Part shown: piece by piece, positions 22,905 through 32,454 of the stretch
Layout of the letters: each line of letters opens with the position of its first letter
Position numbering within the stretch: position 1 is the stretch's first letter
Source of the DNA: DASXUX01 sp036504595
GTDB taxonomy: Bacteria; Planctomycetota; SZUA-567; H5-PLA8
Assembly (NCBI GenBank): GCA_036504595.1
Contig: DASXUX010000042.1
Span: 124,001 to 188,000 of the forward strand
Direction: 5' to 3'
Length of the DNA stretch: 64,000 nucleotides
The notes under the pieces: model-generated
The model's input: the letters and a program-made list of their open reading frames with translations, nothing else
Database searches by the model: none
Told to the model about the DNA's origin: nothing
Position numbers and translations under genes: made by a program

Positions 22905-25364
22905 ATGCGAGAACCAGCTATGCGTCAATCGGCAATGATTCACAATTCGCAACCGGTAACAGACGGTCGCCCCGTTCGGGGCTTTCATCCTCGGCGTGCG
23001 GCTGTCCAGGGTTTCCGCGTCGCTATCGCTCCGCTTCACCCCTGGCTATTGACGGTTGCCCCATTCGGGGCAAGAAACAGCACGGGGCAAGAATCGGTCA
23101 GCCGGCGTGCCGTCGGAACTGGGTCTGCTTTCACGGAGACTAAAGGGTATTCCATTCGTTATCTGCTGCTTGCCGCCTGCTGCCTGCTCATCGCCTGGTC
23201 TCTTCCCCTAAGCGCCGCAGACGCCGCGCCGCCGGGACTGGAAGACGTCCCGCAGGTCGTCGCCGAAATCAACGGCACGCCGATCTTGCGCAATGATCTC
23301 GTGCGCGAACTGGTGGGCTCGTCTGCAAACGACGCCATTGACCGCCTCGTGCGCCGAGCGCTTATCAATCAGGCCGCCAAAGCGACCGGCATTGGGGTCT
23401 CCGAAGAGGAAATCGAACGGCAGTTCGCAGAGGACAAGCGCGACCTCAACGCCGAACTCATCTCCATGCCTTGGGAGAATGGAAAGGAAGTTCCGGTTTC
23501 CGATATCATCCACACGCGTTTTCGCATGAGCATCGATGAGTACAAGAATCTGATTGTCCGCCAGCGCCTGCTGACCAAGCGCTGCATGCTCCACGATCTG
23601 AAACTCACCGACCAAACGCTCCTCGATTTCTTCAGCAAGCATCAGGAACTTTTCCAGACGCCCACCCGCTACCGCGCCAGCCACATCCTCATCACGCCCA
23701 TCGACCTGCGCGACTTCCATCGCGGACTGCGCTTCCGCAGCCCGCTCTCGCAAAGAGGTCAGTATGAAGTCGAGCGCCGCGAGCACGTGAACCGGCAACG
23801 CGATCATAAGGTCGAATACAAAGACCGCCTGGAGGAAGGCGACCCGCGCGTCGGCGAAAAACGCCGCTTCGCCGAAAAGTTGCTGCGCGACATCCGTGCC
23901 GGCGTCATCGAGTGGGACCAGGCGGTGCAGAAATATTCGCAGGATCCTTTGGACCGGCCATATGTCGATTCCGAGACAAAACGCCAGATGCCGCCGCCGC
24001 GCAGACAACTCAACCAGCGCTGGGGCGATGTCGGTGAATTCCACAGCGGCGGGCCGCTGGAGCCGGCTTTCTACGAAGGCGCCAAGGACATCAAACCCGG
24101 CGAGATTGGCGGGCCGGTCCAGACCATCTATGGCTTTCACCTGATCAAGATGCTTGAAGTAAAGGTCTCCCCGCCACTCACGTTCGAACAATGCCGCGAC
24201 AAGGTCGAGCGCCTCTATATCGAAGACCAGATCCAGTCCCGCGGCGAAACCTGGTTCTCACAGCTCATGGAAGACGCCACAATGCAGGTCGCGCAATCCC
24301 TGTTGTGGCCTGCGCCCCCGCCGCGCGGTTCCACGCTGAAACGCCCCGCTGAAGCCGACCCCGTCGTCGTGCGTCTAGGCACCCACACCATCTGCCGCTC
24401 CGAAGTTTGGCGCGAACTGCTGCGCGGCGAAGCGGACGAGGCGCTGGACCGGCTAATCCATTATCAGGTCGTGATGACGATGCTGAAGGAGATGGGCGTG
24501 GAGCGGATGGAGTGGGAAAGCGCCAACCCGCTGTATCGCCAACCCAAAGCGCCGCCAGCCAAGCCAGTGGTCCTCGACGCTGTAAAGATCGATATGGAAC
24601 TGAATGATGACCGCTTGAAGAAGGATCTCGACGCGCCGGACATGACGTTCGCTGAGTACATTTACATCCGCTATGGCCAGAGCGTGGAGGAGTACAAACA
24701 GAAGATCGAGGCCGGGATGGTTATGCTCAAAGCGATCCGGCAGCGCGTGAAATGCGATGAGCAGACGCTGCTCACCGAGTTCGCACTGGCCAAAGAGCAG
24801 TATGACGAGCCCATCTGGTACGAACTCAGCCACATCCTGATTATCCCCAGCGGCGGCATGGATCGAGCGGACAAGACCGCTCAGCTTGGAGCGCTGACGA
24901 TCGCGGAACAGGTCCGTTCCAACTACCTCGCTAACCCGACGCCCGAAAACTGGCGCAACCTGGTCCAGATGTCCATGGACAGCGCGGCCAACAAGGCTCG
25001 CGACGGCGGGTTGGGCTCCTGCTTCTATGACATGCGCAACCCGGATTTCCCGGAAGGCCCGGCGCTCTATAACGAAGTGAAGAAGCAGAAGCTCGAACGC
25101 GGACAGGTCAGTCTTCCAATCCGCACGTTCCGCGGCTTCCATATCGTCCGCGTCGATGCCGTTCACCCGGCGATGGTGGCCGACTTCAACCGTGTGAAAG
25201 GCCGCGTTGAACGCGACTACCTGATGGAACGCGCCAAGATGCAGACCGACATCTGGCTTCGTTCGCTCACGGCTTCCGCCAAGATCAAGCGCCACTACGG
25301 CGCCGCCCCGACGCTGGCCGTTCCGCTCAGCCAGGACACCAAGCTTCCCATACCGAGGGACTGA
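22905..25364 (+). CDS. Secreted double-parvulin peptidyl-prolyl isomerase (SurA/PpiC-like)
   Basis: Two similar halves each carry a SurA-like N-terminal helix region and a parvulin domain (YRASHILITP ... IGGPVQTIYGFHLIKM in half one; YELSHILIIP ... VSLPIRTFRGFHIVRV in half two). Role: folding of exported proteins. A clear signal peptide (RYLLLAACCLLIAWSLPLSAADA) starts near nt 23155, but no ATG, GTG or TTG lies just before it. The only ATG starts are at 22905-22935, and the 80-odd residues from there are a translated intergenic repeat. An ATT codon at 23152 preceded by AAAGG is a possible non-canonical start, giving about 737 aa. The true start is therefore open. Confidence 0.8.
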   Translation: MREPAMRQSAMIHNSQPVTDGRPVRGFHPRRAAVQGFRVAIAPLHPWLLTVAPFGARNSTGQESVSRRAVGTGSAFTETKGYSIRYLLLAACCLLIAWSLPLSAADAAPPGLEDVPQVVAEINGTPILRNDLVRELVGSSANDAIDRLVRRALINQAAKATGIGVSEEEIERQFAEDKRDLNAELISMPWENGKEVPVSDIIHTRFRMSIDEYKNLIVRQRLLTKRCMLHDLKLTDQTLLDFFSKHQELFQTPTRYRASHILITPIDLRDFHRGLRFRSPLSQRGQYEVERREHVNRQRDHKVEYKDRLEEGDPRVGEKRRFAEKLLRDIRAGVIEWDQAVQKYSQDPLDRPYVDSETKRQMPPPRRQLNQRWGDVGEFHSGGPLEPAFYEGAKDIKPGEIGGPVQTIYGFHLIKMLEVKVSPPLTFEQCRDKVERLYIEDQIQSRGETWFSQLMEDATMQVAQSLLWPAPPPRGSTLKRPAEADPVVVRLGTHTICRSEVWRELLRGEADEALDRLIHYQVVMTMLKEMGVERMEWESANPLYRQPKAPPAKPVVLDAVKIDMELNDDRLKKDLDAPDMTFAEYIYIRYGQSVEEYKQKIEAGMVMLKAIRQRVKCDEQTLLTEFALAKEQYDEPIWYELSHILIIPSGGMDRADKTAQLGALTIAEQVRSNYLANPTPENWRNLVQMSMDSAANKARDGGLGSCFYDMRNPDFPEGPALYNEVKKQKLERGQVSLPIRTFRGFHIVRVDAVHPAMVADFNRVKGRVERDYLMERAKMQTDIWLRSLTASAKIKRHYGAAPTLAVPLSQDTKLPIPRD
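22969..23071. repeat. Composite three-hairpin repeat, copy 1
   Basis: Hairpin GCCCCGTTCGGGGC (22969-22982), a larger dyad opening TCCAGGG and closing CCCTGG (23005-23044) with an inner GC-rich stem, then hairpin GCCCCATTCGGGGC (23058-23071). The same layout appears at 35921-36021 with different bases. It lies in the 5' region of the parvulin gene. Confidence 0.6.
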
Positions 25365-25546
25365 TTTCGATTGCGGTGCGCGGTGGAAAGAACGAAGCTG
25401 GGGCGGAGAAGTCAGGTCTGATTTGGGCTGCCCGCGTGCTACTGATGGAAGGAGCGGTGTTACGAGTTTTTTGCCGTTTGGCTTTGACTTGATCTGCTCT
25501 TGCCGTTGAAATAGCTTTGGATCATCTGAAACTAGGAGCTGTGTCG

Positions 25547-26707
25547 GTGGCCAACCCTCCCGCGCCGAATCCACAAGGCCCCGCCGAATCCGCTCCCGCA
25601 GCGGCTGCGCCAGCCAAGAAAACCCGCCGTTTGGGAGATTACGAACTGACCGGCAAACTCGGCCAAGGCGCCATGGGCAGCGTGTATCTGGCGACGCAGC
25701 TTTCCACCGGCCGCAAAGTCGCGATCAAGATTCTTCCGCAGGAGATGGCACGCGATCAGGAGTTCCTGGAACGCTTCCGCCGCGAAGCGCGCGCGGCCTC
25801 GCGCATCTCGCACGCCAACGTCGTCGCGGCTTACGACGTCGGGTTCATCGACAATCACCACTACATCGCGATGGAGTTCATCGACGGCCCGAATCTAGAG
25901 ATCATCCTTCAGAAGAAAGGCCGCTTCCCGGAACAGGATCTCTTCAAGTTGATGGTGGATATCGCCTCGGCGCTCGAAGCCGCAGAAGCCGCAAAGACGG
26001 TCCACCGGGACATCAAGCCCGCCAACATCCTGATGAACTCTCAGGGCGTCTGCAAACTGACCGACATGGGCCTGGCGTCCGCCAGCCAGGGCGATCAGCG
26101 CGTGACCATGGCCGGATTCGCCGTCGGCACGCCGTACTACATTTCGCCCGAACAAGCGCGCGGCGATCTGGAAGTGGACTGCCGCGCGGACATCTACAGC
26201 TTTGGCGCGACGCTGTATCACCTGGCCACCGGCACCCTTCCCTTCCCCGGCGCCAATCCGGTCATCATCATGACCAAGCATCTTCAGGAAATGCCGCCGC
26301 CGCCCACGCAGCGCTGTGCCGGCGTTTCACCGCGCGTGAGCGCCATGATTATGAAGATGATGTCGAAGGACCCCAAGCAGCGTTACCAGTCGGCCGCCGA
26401 ATTGAAAGCCGATGCCGAACGTTGCCTGAGCGGCCAGCAGCCCCTGCTCGGCGCCCCTCCACCCCGCAAAAAGGCCGCGCCCGTTCCCGCGCCCGCAAAA
26501 CCCGCCGCCCCCGAAGCTGGCTCCGACGAAGCCACGCCCGCTCTGCCGCACCCGGCTGTGCGCAAGCCGCTGTTGGACCGCCTGATCGAGTTGCCCGACA
26601 CGCTGCTGCCCTTCCTGCCGCCCGCTTTGCGAATGGCGGTCTGCGCGGGTGTCGGTACTGCGGCGCTGCTGGCGGGGCTGTTTGCAGCGATAAAATTATT
26701 GAAGTAG
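25547..26707 (+). CDS. Ser/Thr protein kinase with C-terminal membrane anchor
   Basis: 386 aa. The kinase domain (about residues 30-295) has GQGAMG, catalytic K61, HRDIKPANIL (D155), TDMG in place of DFG (D173), and SPEQARG, so it is probably active. An Ala/Pro/Lys-rich linker and one C-terminal hydrophobic helix (about 362-383) leave only a few residues outside; no sensor domain follows. The GTG at 25547 lies 8 nt after AGGAG. A TTG at 25517 in frame is possible but has no site. It is separated by 182 bp from the parvulin gene. Confidence 0.9.
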   Translation: MANPPAPNPQGPAESAPAAAAPAKKTRRLGDYELTGKLGQGAMGSVYLATQLSTGRKVAIKILPQEMARDQEFLERFRREARAASRISHANVVAAYDVGFIDNHHYIAMEFIDGPNLEIILQKKGRFPEQDLFKLMVDIASALEAAEAAKTVHRDIKPANILMNSQGVCKLTDMGLASASQGDQRVTMAGFAVGTPYYISPEQARGDLEVDCRADIYSFGATLYHLATGTLPFPGANPVIIMTKHLQEMPPPPTQRCAGVSPRVSAMIMKMMSKDPKQRYQSAAELKADAERCLSGQQPLLGAPPPRKKAAPVPAPAKPAAPEAGSDEATPALPHPAVRKPLLDRLIELPDTLLPFLPPALRMAVCAGVGTAALLAGLFAAIKLLK

Positions 26708-26740
26708 GTTGTGAAGATATTTTCGCTGGAGGATTCAAAC

Positions 26741-27664
26741 GTGCCCCGCTACTTGCCGCTATGCCTCACGCTGCTCGCCGTTCACTGTGCGAGCGCCGCC
26801 GAGAATGTTCCTGCCAAAGACACTCTCATCTTCACATCCTTCCGCGGCAACGGGGAAGACGGCCTGCATCTGGCCTACAGCCGCGACGGCTACGCGTGGA
26901 CCGCTCTGAAGAAAGACCAGAGTTTTCTCAAGCCCACCGTCGGTGGAAAACTGATGCGCGACCCGTGCATCATGGCCGGACCCGACGGCACCTTTCACCT
27001 GGTCTGGACCACCGGCTGGCGCGGCGAAGGCGGCTTCGGCTACGCGAGTTCCAAGGACTTGATCACCTGGAGCGAGCAACGCTTCATCCGCGCCGAACAA
27101 CCCGGCGGAAAAAATACGTGGGCTCCCGAACTGTTCTACGACGCTAAAAAGCAACAGTTCCTGATCTTCTGGGCAACCACGATTCCCGGAGCCTTCCCCG
27201 AAACTGACAAGGGCGGCGACATGAACCACCGCATCTACTACATGACCACGAAAGATTTCGCGGAGTTCAGCCAGCCCAAGCTGCTTTTCAACCCCGGCTG
27301 CAACTGCATCGATGCGACGATCCGCCAGGTCGCCGGCAAATACGTGATGTTCTTCAAAGACGAACGCCCGGGCAAGAAAACGCTGCGCATGGCCACTGCC
27401 GCCGACGTCGAAGGACCGTACGAAAACATCACCGAACCCTTCACCGGCGATTGGGTCGAAGGCCCGTCCACGATAGACATCGGCGGCGAGATTTACGTCT
27501 ACTTCGATCACTACGCCAAGCCGCACTACTACGGCGCCGTCAAATCCGCCGACCTGCAAAAGTGGGAAGACGTCTCCAAAAAGATGTCGTTCCCAAAGGA
27601 TTTCCGCCACGGCACCGTCTTGCGCGTGAGCGAAGGGGTGCTGGGGAAGCTGATGGAGCAGTAA
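26741..27664 (+). CDS. Secreted five-bladed-propeller protein, GH43/GH32-like
   Basis: 307 aa. Signal peptide PRYLPLCLTLLAVHCASA. The repeated blade pattern DGLHLAYSRDGYAWTAL, MRDPCIMAGPDGTFHLVWTT, TWAPELFYDAKKQQFLIFWA and VEGPSTIDIGGEIYVYFDHY matches glycoside hydrolase family 43-type beta propellers, including the RDPC and EGP segments where catalytic acids usually sit. The substrate is probably a plant- or algal-type polysaccharide side chain (inference). GTG 26741 has GGAGG 8 nt upstream. Confidence 0.85.
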   Translation: MPRYLPLCLTLLAVHCASAAENVPAKDTLIFTSFRGNGEDGLHLAYSRDGYAWTALKKDQSFLKPTVGGKLMRDPCIMAGPDGTFHLVWTTGWRGEGGFGYASSKDLITWSEQRFIRAEQPGGKNTWAPELFYDAKKQQFLIFWATTIPGAFPETDKGGDMNHRIYYMTTKDFAEFSQPKLLFNPGCNCIDATIRQVAGKYVMFFKDERPGKKTLRMATAADVEGPYENITEPFTGDWVEGPSTIDIGGEIYVYFDHYAKPHYYGAVKSADLQKWEDVSKKMSFPKDFRHGTVLRVSEGVLGKLMEQ

Positions 27665-27926
27665 ACGGATGCTCCGGTTCTTCGGAGCCCACATTTATAC
27701 CCTGCGTAATGAAACCTCCGCACGTGTTGCGTTGCGTCGTTTTTTCCGCAGAACGAAAACTCCGCCACGCCGTTTTTACCTATGAAAATACCCCAAAAAA
27801 CCACCTTGCATTAAGTGGCATTCACCGCCTCTCTCCCTTACAATTTATCCGCTGTGATTGGGTTCCTCCGCCTCAGGTTTTCGTGACTGAATTTGGCGGG
27901 AAATGTGATTTCCTGGAGAGTGTATT
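27665..27926 (+). promoter_or_regulatory. 262-bp leader region of gyrA
   Basis: No ORF is supported. The region is more AT-rich than its surroundings. A -10-like TACAAT (27839-27844) has GTGGCA 18 bp upstream as a weak -35. GGAGAG (27914-27919) is a suitable ribosome-binding site for the GTG start at 27927. A small hairpin (CTCCGGTTCTTCGGAG) at about 27668-27683 just after the propeller gene stop may end that transcript. Confidence 0.4.
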
Positions 27927-30848
27927 GTGGCCATTCCGCCGTCCGATAATCCCGAAACTCCCACTCCCGAAAACACACAGCCCGATCAAAATCCCGCCGC
28001 CCCCGCCGAAGGCGAAGGCGCGGTTCTCAAGCAGCGGCCGGCGAACTTGCAGGGCGACATCCACGGCGGCCTCATCAAGAATCTGCTCATCGAAGACGAA
28101 CTGAAAACCAGCTATTTGACTTATGCGATGTCCGTCATCGTCGCGCGCGCTCTTCCCGACGCTCGCGACGGCATGAAACCCTCGCAGCGCCGGCTTCTGT
28201 GGGCGATGAACGATCTGCATCTGGGCCCCACACACAAGCACATGAAGTCCGCGAAAATTTGCGGTGAGACCATGGGCAACTACCATCCCCATGGCGACCT
28301 GGCGATCTACATGTTGCTCGTCCGTCTGGCGCAGACCTGGAACATGCGCTACAAGTTCATCGACGGCCAAGGCAACTTCGGCTCGATCAACCCCGACCCG
28401 CCGGCCGCCTCCCGATACACCGAAGCGCGCATGACCGCCGCCAGCGTGGAAATGCTTGAGGACGTCGAGAAGGACACCGTGGACATGGTGCCCAACTATG
28501 ACGAACGCCTCATGGAGCCCACCGTTCTGCCCGGCAAGTTTCCGAACCTGCTCGTCAACGGCGGACAGGGCATCGCCGTCGGCATGGCGACGCAGATTCC
28601 ACCGCACAATCTGACCGAAGTCTGCGATGCGTTGGTCTATCTGGTCGAAAACCCGGAGTGTACGATTCAAGACCTGATGAAGATTGTGCAAGGCCCCGAC
28701 TTCCCCACTGGCGGCCTGATCTGTGGCCGCCAGGGAATTCTCGACGCCTTCCTCACGGGCCGCGGCCATCTCACGTTGCGCGCCAAGGTCCACTTCGAAG
28801 AAGAGAAGGACCGCGAGAAGATCGTCGTCGATGAAATTCCGTACCAAGTCGGCCTCGAACGCCTGTGCCAGCGCATCGTCGAAGCCACCAAGGACGATCG
28901 CATCAAAGCCATCAGCGACGTGCGCGACGAAAGCAGCAAGGAAGGCCTGCGCGTCGTCATCGAGCTCAAACGCGGCGAAAACCGCGACGTGGTGCTCAAC
29001 CAGCTCTATAAATACACGCCGCTCGAAACCACATTCGCCGTCAACATGCTCGCTCTGGTCCGCGGCCGGCCGCGTGTGCTCAACCTCAAGCAGATGCTCG
29101 AACAGTACCGCGACCATCGCAAGGAAGTGATCGTCCGCCGCACGCGCTGGCTGCTGGCTCAGGCCGAAGAACTCGCTCACATCCTCGAAGGCAAAATCAT
29201 CGCCGTCGATCACATCGACGAGGTCATCAAGATCATCCGCGGGTCAAAGGATGGCGAAGAAGCTCGCGACAAACTGATGGCGCGCTTTGAATTCAGCACG
29301 CGCCAGGCCAAGGCCATCCTCGATATGTCTCTGCGCGCGCTGACTGGCCTTGAACGCGACAAGCTCCGTGCCGAATATGCAACGGTCCAGGATCAGATCG
29401 CCGATTACCAGTCCATCCTCGCCGACATGAACCGCGTGCTCGACATCATCAAAGAAGATCTCTTCGAGATGAAAGAGAAGTTCGGCGATGAACGCCGCAG
29501 CTTGATCGTCGGCGAGGCCGGCGACATCTCGTTGCAGGATCTCGTTGCCGACGAAGTCATGGCTGTGACCGTCAGCCACAAGGGTTACATCAAGCGCGAG
29601 CCGCTCGCCAGCTACCGGCTGCAATCGCGCGGCGGCAAGGGGATCATCGGCTCCCGCAGCAAGGACGATGAGGATTTTCCAGAATTCCTCTTCATCGCCA
29701 GCACACACGATTACCTCTTGTTTTACACGAACGACGGACGTGTGTACTGGCAGAAGGTCTACGATCTGCCGCAACTCGGCCGGATGGCGCAAGGCCGCGC
29801 GCTCGTGAACCTGCTGGAACTTCAGGGCGAGCAGAAAGTCGTCTCGATCGTGCCGGTGGAAAACTTTGAGGAAGACGCATCGATCTTCATCGTCAGCCAG
29901 CAAGGCTACATGAAGAAGTGCCGTTTGAGCGAGTACACGAACCCGCGCCGCGGCGGCATCGCGACTATCGGCCTGGAAGATGGCGACCAGGTCATGGCCG
30001 CCAAACTGGTGCGCCGCGGCCGCGAAGTGGTGCTCTGCACCCGCCAGGGTATGGCTGTGCGCATCGACGAAACGGTCGTGCGCGACATGGGCCGCTCCGC
30101 GCGCGGCGTGCACGGTCCGCATCTGCAGGAAGACGACCGCATCGTCAGCGTCGTGATCGGCCAGCCGGGAGATTTCCTGCTGACCGTCTGCGAAAAAGGC
30201 GTCGGCAAGCGCAGTCAGATCGATGAGTATCGCAAGACGGCGACGCAACGCGCCCGCGGCGTGATCAACGTCAAGATCGGCGAGAAGAACGGCCCGGTCG
30301 TGGCCGTGATCGCGGTCAAAGAAGGCGACGAACTGATGCTGATGGCCGAAAAGGGCAAAGTCATCCGCACCAAGGTCGAGGACGTTCGCGAGACTGGCCG
30401 CAGCGCCGTGGGCGTGTACCTGATGGATCTGGATGCCGACGATCGCGTGGTCAGCGTGGCCAAGATCGCCGCCGAAGACGCCGAGGCCGCCCACGAACAA
30501 GCCGCCGCACGCAAAGCCGAAGAAGCCGAGCAGCGCGAACGCGACGGCAACCCTCGTAAAAAATCCGGCGTCATCCCCGCGGTAACGCAACCCGCGGAGG
30601 CCGCTCCCGCAGCCGAAGGGGCAGCGCCGGCCTCTGCCTCCGTGCCGGCCGAGGCCGTGCCCGCCGCGCCCGCAGTGCCCGCCGCACCGCCCGCTTCGTC
30701 CGACGCCGCGCCCGCTGCGCCCATTCCCGAGGGCGCCCAGCCCCAGCCGCTCCCCGGCACCGTGCAGGAGATGCTCCGCCGGGCGGAAGGAGAGCAGAAG
30801 CAGAAGGACGACAAGGAGAAGAAGGACGGGGACCAGCCGAAAGCGTAA
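27927..30848 (+). CDS. gyrA: DNA gyrase subunit A
   Basis: Type IIA topoisomerase breakage-reunion subunit, 973 aa, starting at GTG. The catalytic tyrosine is Y164 in AASRYTEARM. The GyrA-box-like QSRGGKG near residue 570 and six C-terminal propeller blades favour gyrase over topoisomerase IV. Two features stand out. The quinolone region reads HPHGDLAIYM, so the positions equivalent to E. coli S83 and D87 are Leu125 and Met129. The last ~110 residues are an Ala/Pro/Glu-rich low-complexity tail ending in a Lys/Asp/Glu stretch. The upstream ~45 residues are also non-conserved and Pro-rich. Confidence 0.93.
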   Translation: MAIPPSDNPETPTPENTQPDQNPAAPAEGEGAVLKQRPANLQGDIHGGLIKNLLIEDELKTSYLTYAMSVIVARALPDARDGMKPSQRRLLWAMNDLHLGPTHKHMKSAKICGETMGNYHPHGDLAIYMLLVRLAQTWNMRYKFIDGQGNFGSINPDPPAASRYTEARMTAASVEMLEDVEKDTVDMVPNYDERLMEPTVLPGKFPNLLVNGGQGIAVGMATQIPPHNLTEVCDALVYLVENPECTIQDLMKIVQGPDFPTGGLICGRQGILDAFLTGRGHLTLRAKVHFEEEKDREKIVVDEIPYQVGLERLCQRIVEATKDDRIKAISDVRDESSKEGLRVVIELKRGENRDVVLNQLYKYTPLETTFAVNMLALVRGRPRVLNLKQMLEQYRDHRKEVIVRRTRWLLAQAEELAHILEGKIIAVDHIDEVIKIIRGSKDGEEARDKLMARFEFSTRQAKAILDMSLRALTGLERDKLRAEYATVQDQIADYQSILADMNRVLDIIKEDLFEMKEKFGDERRSLIVGEAGDISLQDLVADEVMAVTVSHKGYIKREPLASYRLQSRGGKGIIGSRSKDDEDFPEFLFIASTHDYLLFYTNDGRVYWQKVYDLPQLGRMAQGRALVNLLELQGEQKVVSIVPVENFEEDASIFIVSQQGYMKKCRLSEYTNPRRGGIATIGLEDGDQVMAAKLVRRGREVVLCTRQGMAVRIDETVVRDMGRSARGVHGPHLQEDDRIVSVVIGQPGDFLLTVCEKGVGKRSQIDEYRKTATQRARGVINVKIGEKNGPVVAVIAVKEGDELMLMAEKGKVIRTKVEDVRETGRSAVGVYLMDLDADDRVVSVAKIAAEDAEAAHEQAAARKAEEAEQRERDGNPRKKSGVIPAVTQPAEAAPAAEGAAPASASVPAEAVPAAPAVPAAPPASSDAAPAAPIPEGAQPQPLPGTVQEMLRRAEGEQKQKDDKEKKDGDQPKA

Positions 30849-30881
30849 AACGCTGTCGGATCACTCCTGCGAGGGCGTACG

Positions 30882-31664
30882 ATGGATGAGCCGTGGGGCA
30901 AACTCAGTGTGGCTCAACTGGGCGTGCTGATCGTCGGGATCGCTGGAATGCTCTCGTTCACGAACGGTCCAGCCCAAAACACGCCGCAGTTCGTGTTTCG
31001 GATATCCGCGCTGGCACTGGGGCTGTCGCTTTGTGCCATCGGGGCAGCCCAAACGTCCAAATTGCCGGCAAGGACCAAGACGCTCGTCTACTTGGGAACA
31101 CCAACCTTCGCCGCGGCCTGTGTTGCCACACTCGGGGTCGGTTATTATCGAGGACATGTCAAACCAGAGGCAACTGTCCCGGTCTCCGGAACAATCTCGG
31201 GGGAGATGTACGTAAATCAGCAACTCGGTTTTTCACTTCCGCTCATCAAAGGCTGGCATACCTCGGCTGAAGAGTCCGAGCGCAGGCAAAACGGCGACCC
31301 CAAGCGAATTCTCCTCGTAAGCCCCCAAGAGGTAGACCTAACAAAGCGTGAGAGCGTCGGTTTTAAGGTGGAGACGGTCTGGGCGCCCTCGGAGACACCG
31401 GAACAACTTCTGAAATCCAACGAAGACCGCATACGCAAGCTGGGCATGGCGCTCTATCTATCCAGCGATATCAAAAAGGCGAGTATTGACGGGGTGGAAT
31501 TCTGTAGCGCAACCTACCGTTCTGACGCTGGCAAGCTGAGTTGCGACATTTCTGCGTGTGTTCGTCACGATGTAGCGCTCTTGTTTTACTGCACGTACGA
31601 GACAGATGATGACAGAGCAAAGCTGACTTCCATGGTCAAAGGCATAACGTTTCAGAAAAGGTAA
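30882..31664 (+). CDS. Membrane protein with extracytoplasmic domain, unknown
   Basis: 260 aa. Three hydrophobic segments near the N-terminus (about residues 10-26, 38-57 and 68-88) precede a soluble domain that begins YVNQQLGFSLPLIKGWH. This opening is common in lipoprotein-like domains of the PsbP/LpqN type, but the match is loose. It follows gyrA by 33 bp and could be co-transcribed. It has a lower GC content and different codon use from gyrA. Confidence 0.7.
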   Translation: MDEPWGKLSVAQLGVLIVGIAGMLSFTNGPAQNTPQFVFRISALALGLSLCAIGAAQTSKLPARTKTLVYLGTPTFAAACVATLGVGYYRGHVKPEATVPVSGTISGEMYVNQQLGFSLPLIKGWHTSAEESERRQNGDPKRILLVSPQEVDLTKRESVGFKVETVWAPSETPEQLLKSNEDRIRKLGMALYLSSDIKKASIDGVEFCSATYRSDAGKLSCDISACVRHDVALLFYCTYETDDDRAKLTSMVKGITFQKR

Positions 31665-31672
31665 TAGGCCGG

Positions 31673-32095
31673 CTAAATCTCCCCAATCCACTTCACCTTC
31701 ATCCCTGGCGCGCACAGCCGCACCTCGTCGTAGAATGGCCGGTCGGCTGTCACGAGTTCGCCGTTCAGCGAAACGGAAAGCGCCAGATATAGACAGTCGT
31801 ATGCGCTGCGGCGCGTCTGGTTGGCGAACTTGCAGGCCGAGTCCAACAGGGGCTCGAAGGGGTGATACTCGACCGGCATTTTTCGAAGCGACGCCCGCAT
31901 GGCGTCCCCTTCAGCCTCGGTTGCCTGACCACGCCGAATGAGCTTGCAGATGAAGTTGTCGGCCTCGAGAAGCATGAAATCGGGAGCTGTGAGCACGCGC
32001 GTACCATCAAGAAGACGCTTGGCGTGTTCAGCGTCCGGTTCCGGAACAAGCCATTTGACCGCAACGCTGGCGTCCACCACGACAAGTTCGCTCAT
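31673..32095 (-). CDS. PIN-domain toxin, VapC-like
   Basis: 140 aa, with acidic active-site residues D8 (VVDASVAVKWL), E44, D100 (AYDCLYLAL) and D118 (TADRPFYD). Predicted ribonuclease toxin. Its ATG overlaps the antitoxin stop by 4 bp (32092-32095). Convergent with the gyrA-linked membrane gene, 8 bp away. All key residues are present. Confidence 0.92.
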   Translation of the reverse strand: MSELVVVDASVAVKWLVPEPDAEHAKRLLDGTRVLTAPDFMLLEADNFICKLIRRGQATEAEGDAMRASLRKMPVEYHPFEPLLDSACKFANQTRRSAYDCLYLALSVSLNGELVTADRPFYDEVRLCAPGMKVKWIGEI

Positions 32096-32343
32096 TCGCG
32101 TTCCTCGCGAATCAAATCGATACTCGGCGGCAGGTCCCGGCCTTTAAGCATTTCGTGCATCGCTTCGACCCGTTTACGCGCTGCTTCCCAGTCGATTTGT
32201 GGCTTGCTTGCCGTTTCGCTCAAAATCGTCCTCACCTCCGCCTCCAGCGAACGGCCGTTGGAGCGCGCTCTTTGCTTCAACCGATCGACAACCTTCTTCT
32301 CAATTTTGCGGACAATGATCTGCGCCATGTTCTTCGCCTCCAT
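32092..32343 (-). CDS. FitA-like ribbon-helix-helix antitoxin
   Basis: 83 aa (or 78 aa from the ATG at 32328). QIIVRKIEKKVVDRLKQRA then GRSLEAEVRTILSET is the RHH fold of FitA/VapB-type antitoxins. The C-terminal helical part (IDWEAARKRVEAMHEMLKGR) probably inserts into the toxin. It likely represses its own promoter in the 110-bp gap shared with the divergent secreted-protein gene. Confidence 0.9.
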   Translation of the reverse strand: MEAKNMAQIIVRKIEKKVVDRLKQRARSNGRSLEAEVRTILSETASKPQIDWEAARKRVEAMHEMLKGRDLPPSIDLIREERE

Positions 32344-32454
32344 TTGCTAGCATTATGATAGCACGGCTGGGCCGCCGTTCAATCCCTTGTCCCGGCTCGG
32401 AGCTTGATGTACTCTTCCCAGACTTTCGCACGCTTCGGTCGAGGAGGCAACTTT

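Noticed and set aside
31673..32343. A defence island around the second VapBC-like pair
   Set aside because: Neighbours are a gyrA-linked membrane protein and a secreted glycosidase; no restriction, CBASS, retron or similar genes are adjacent.
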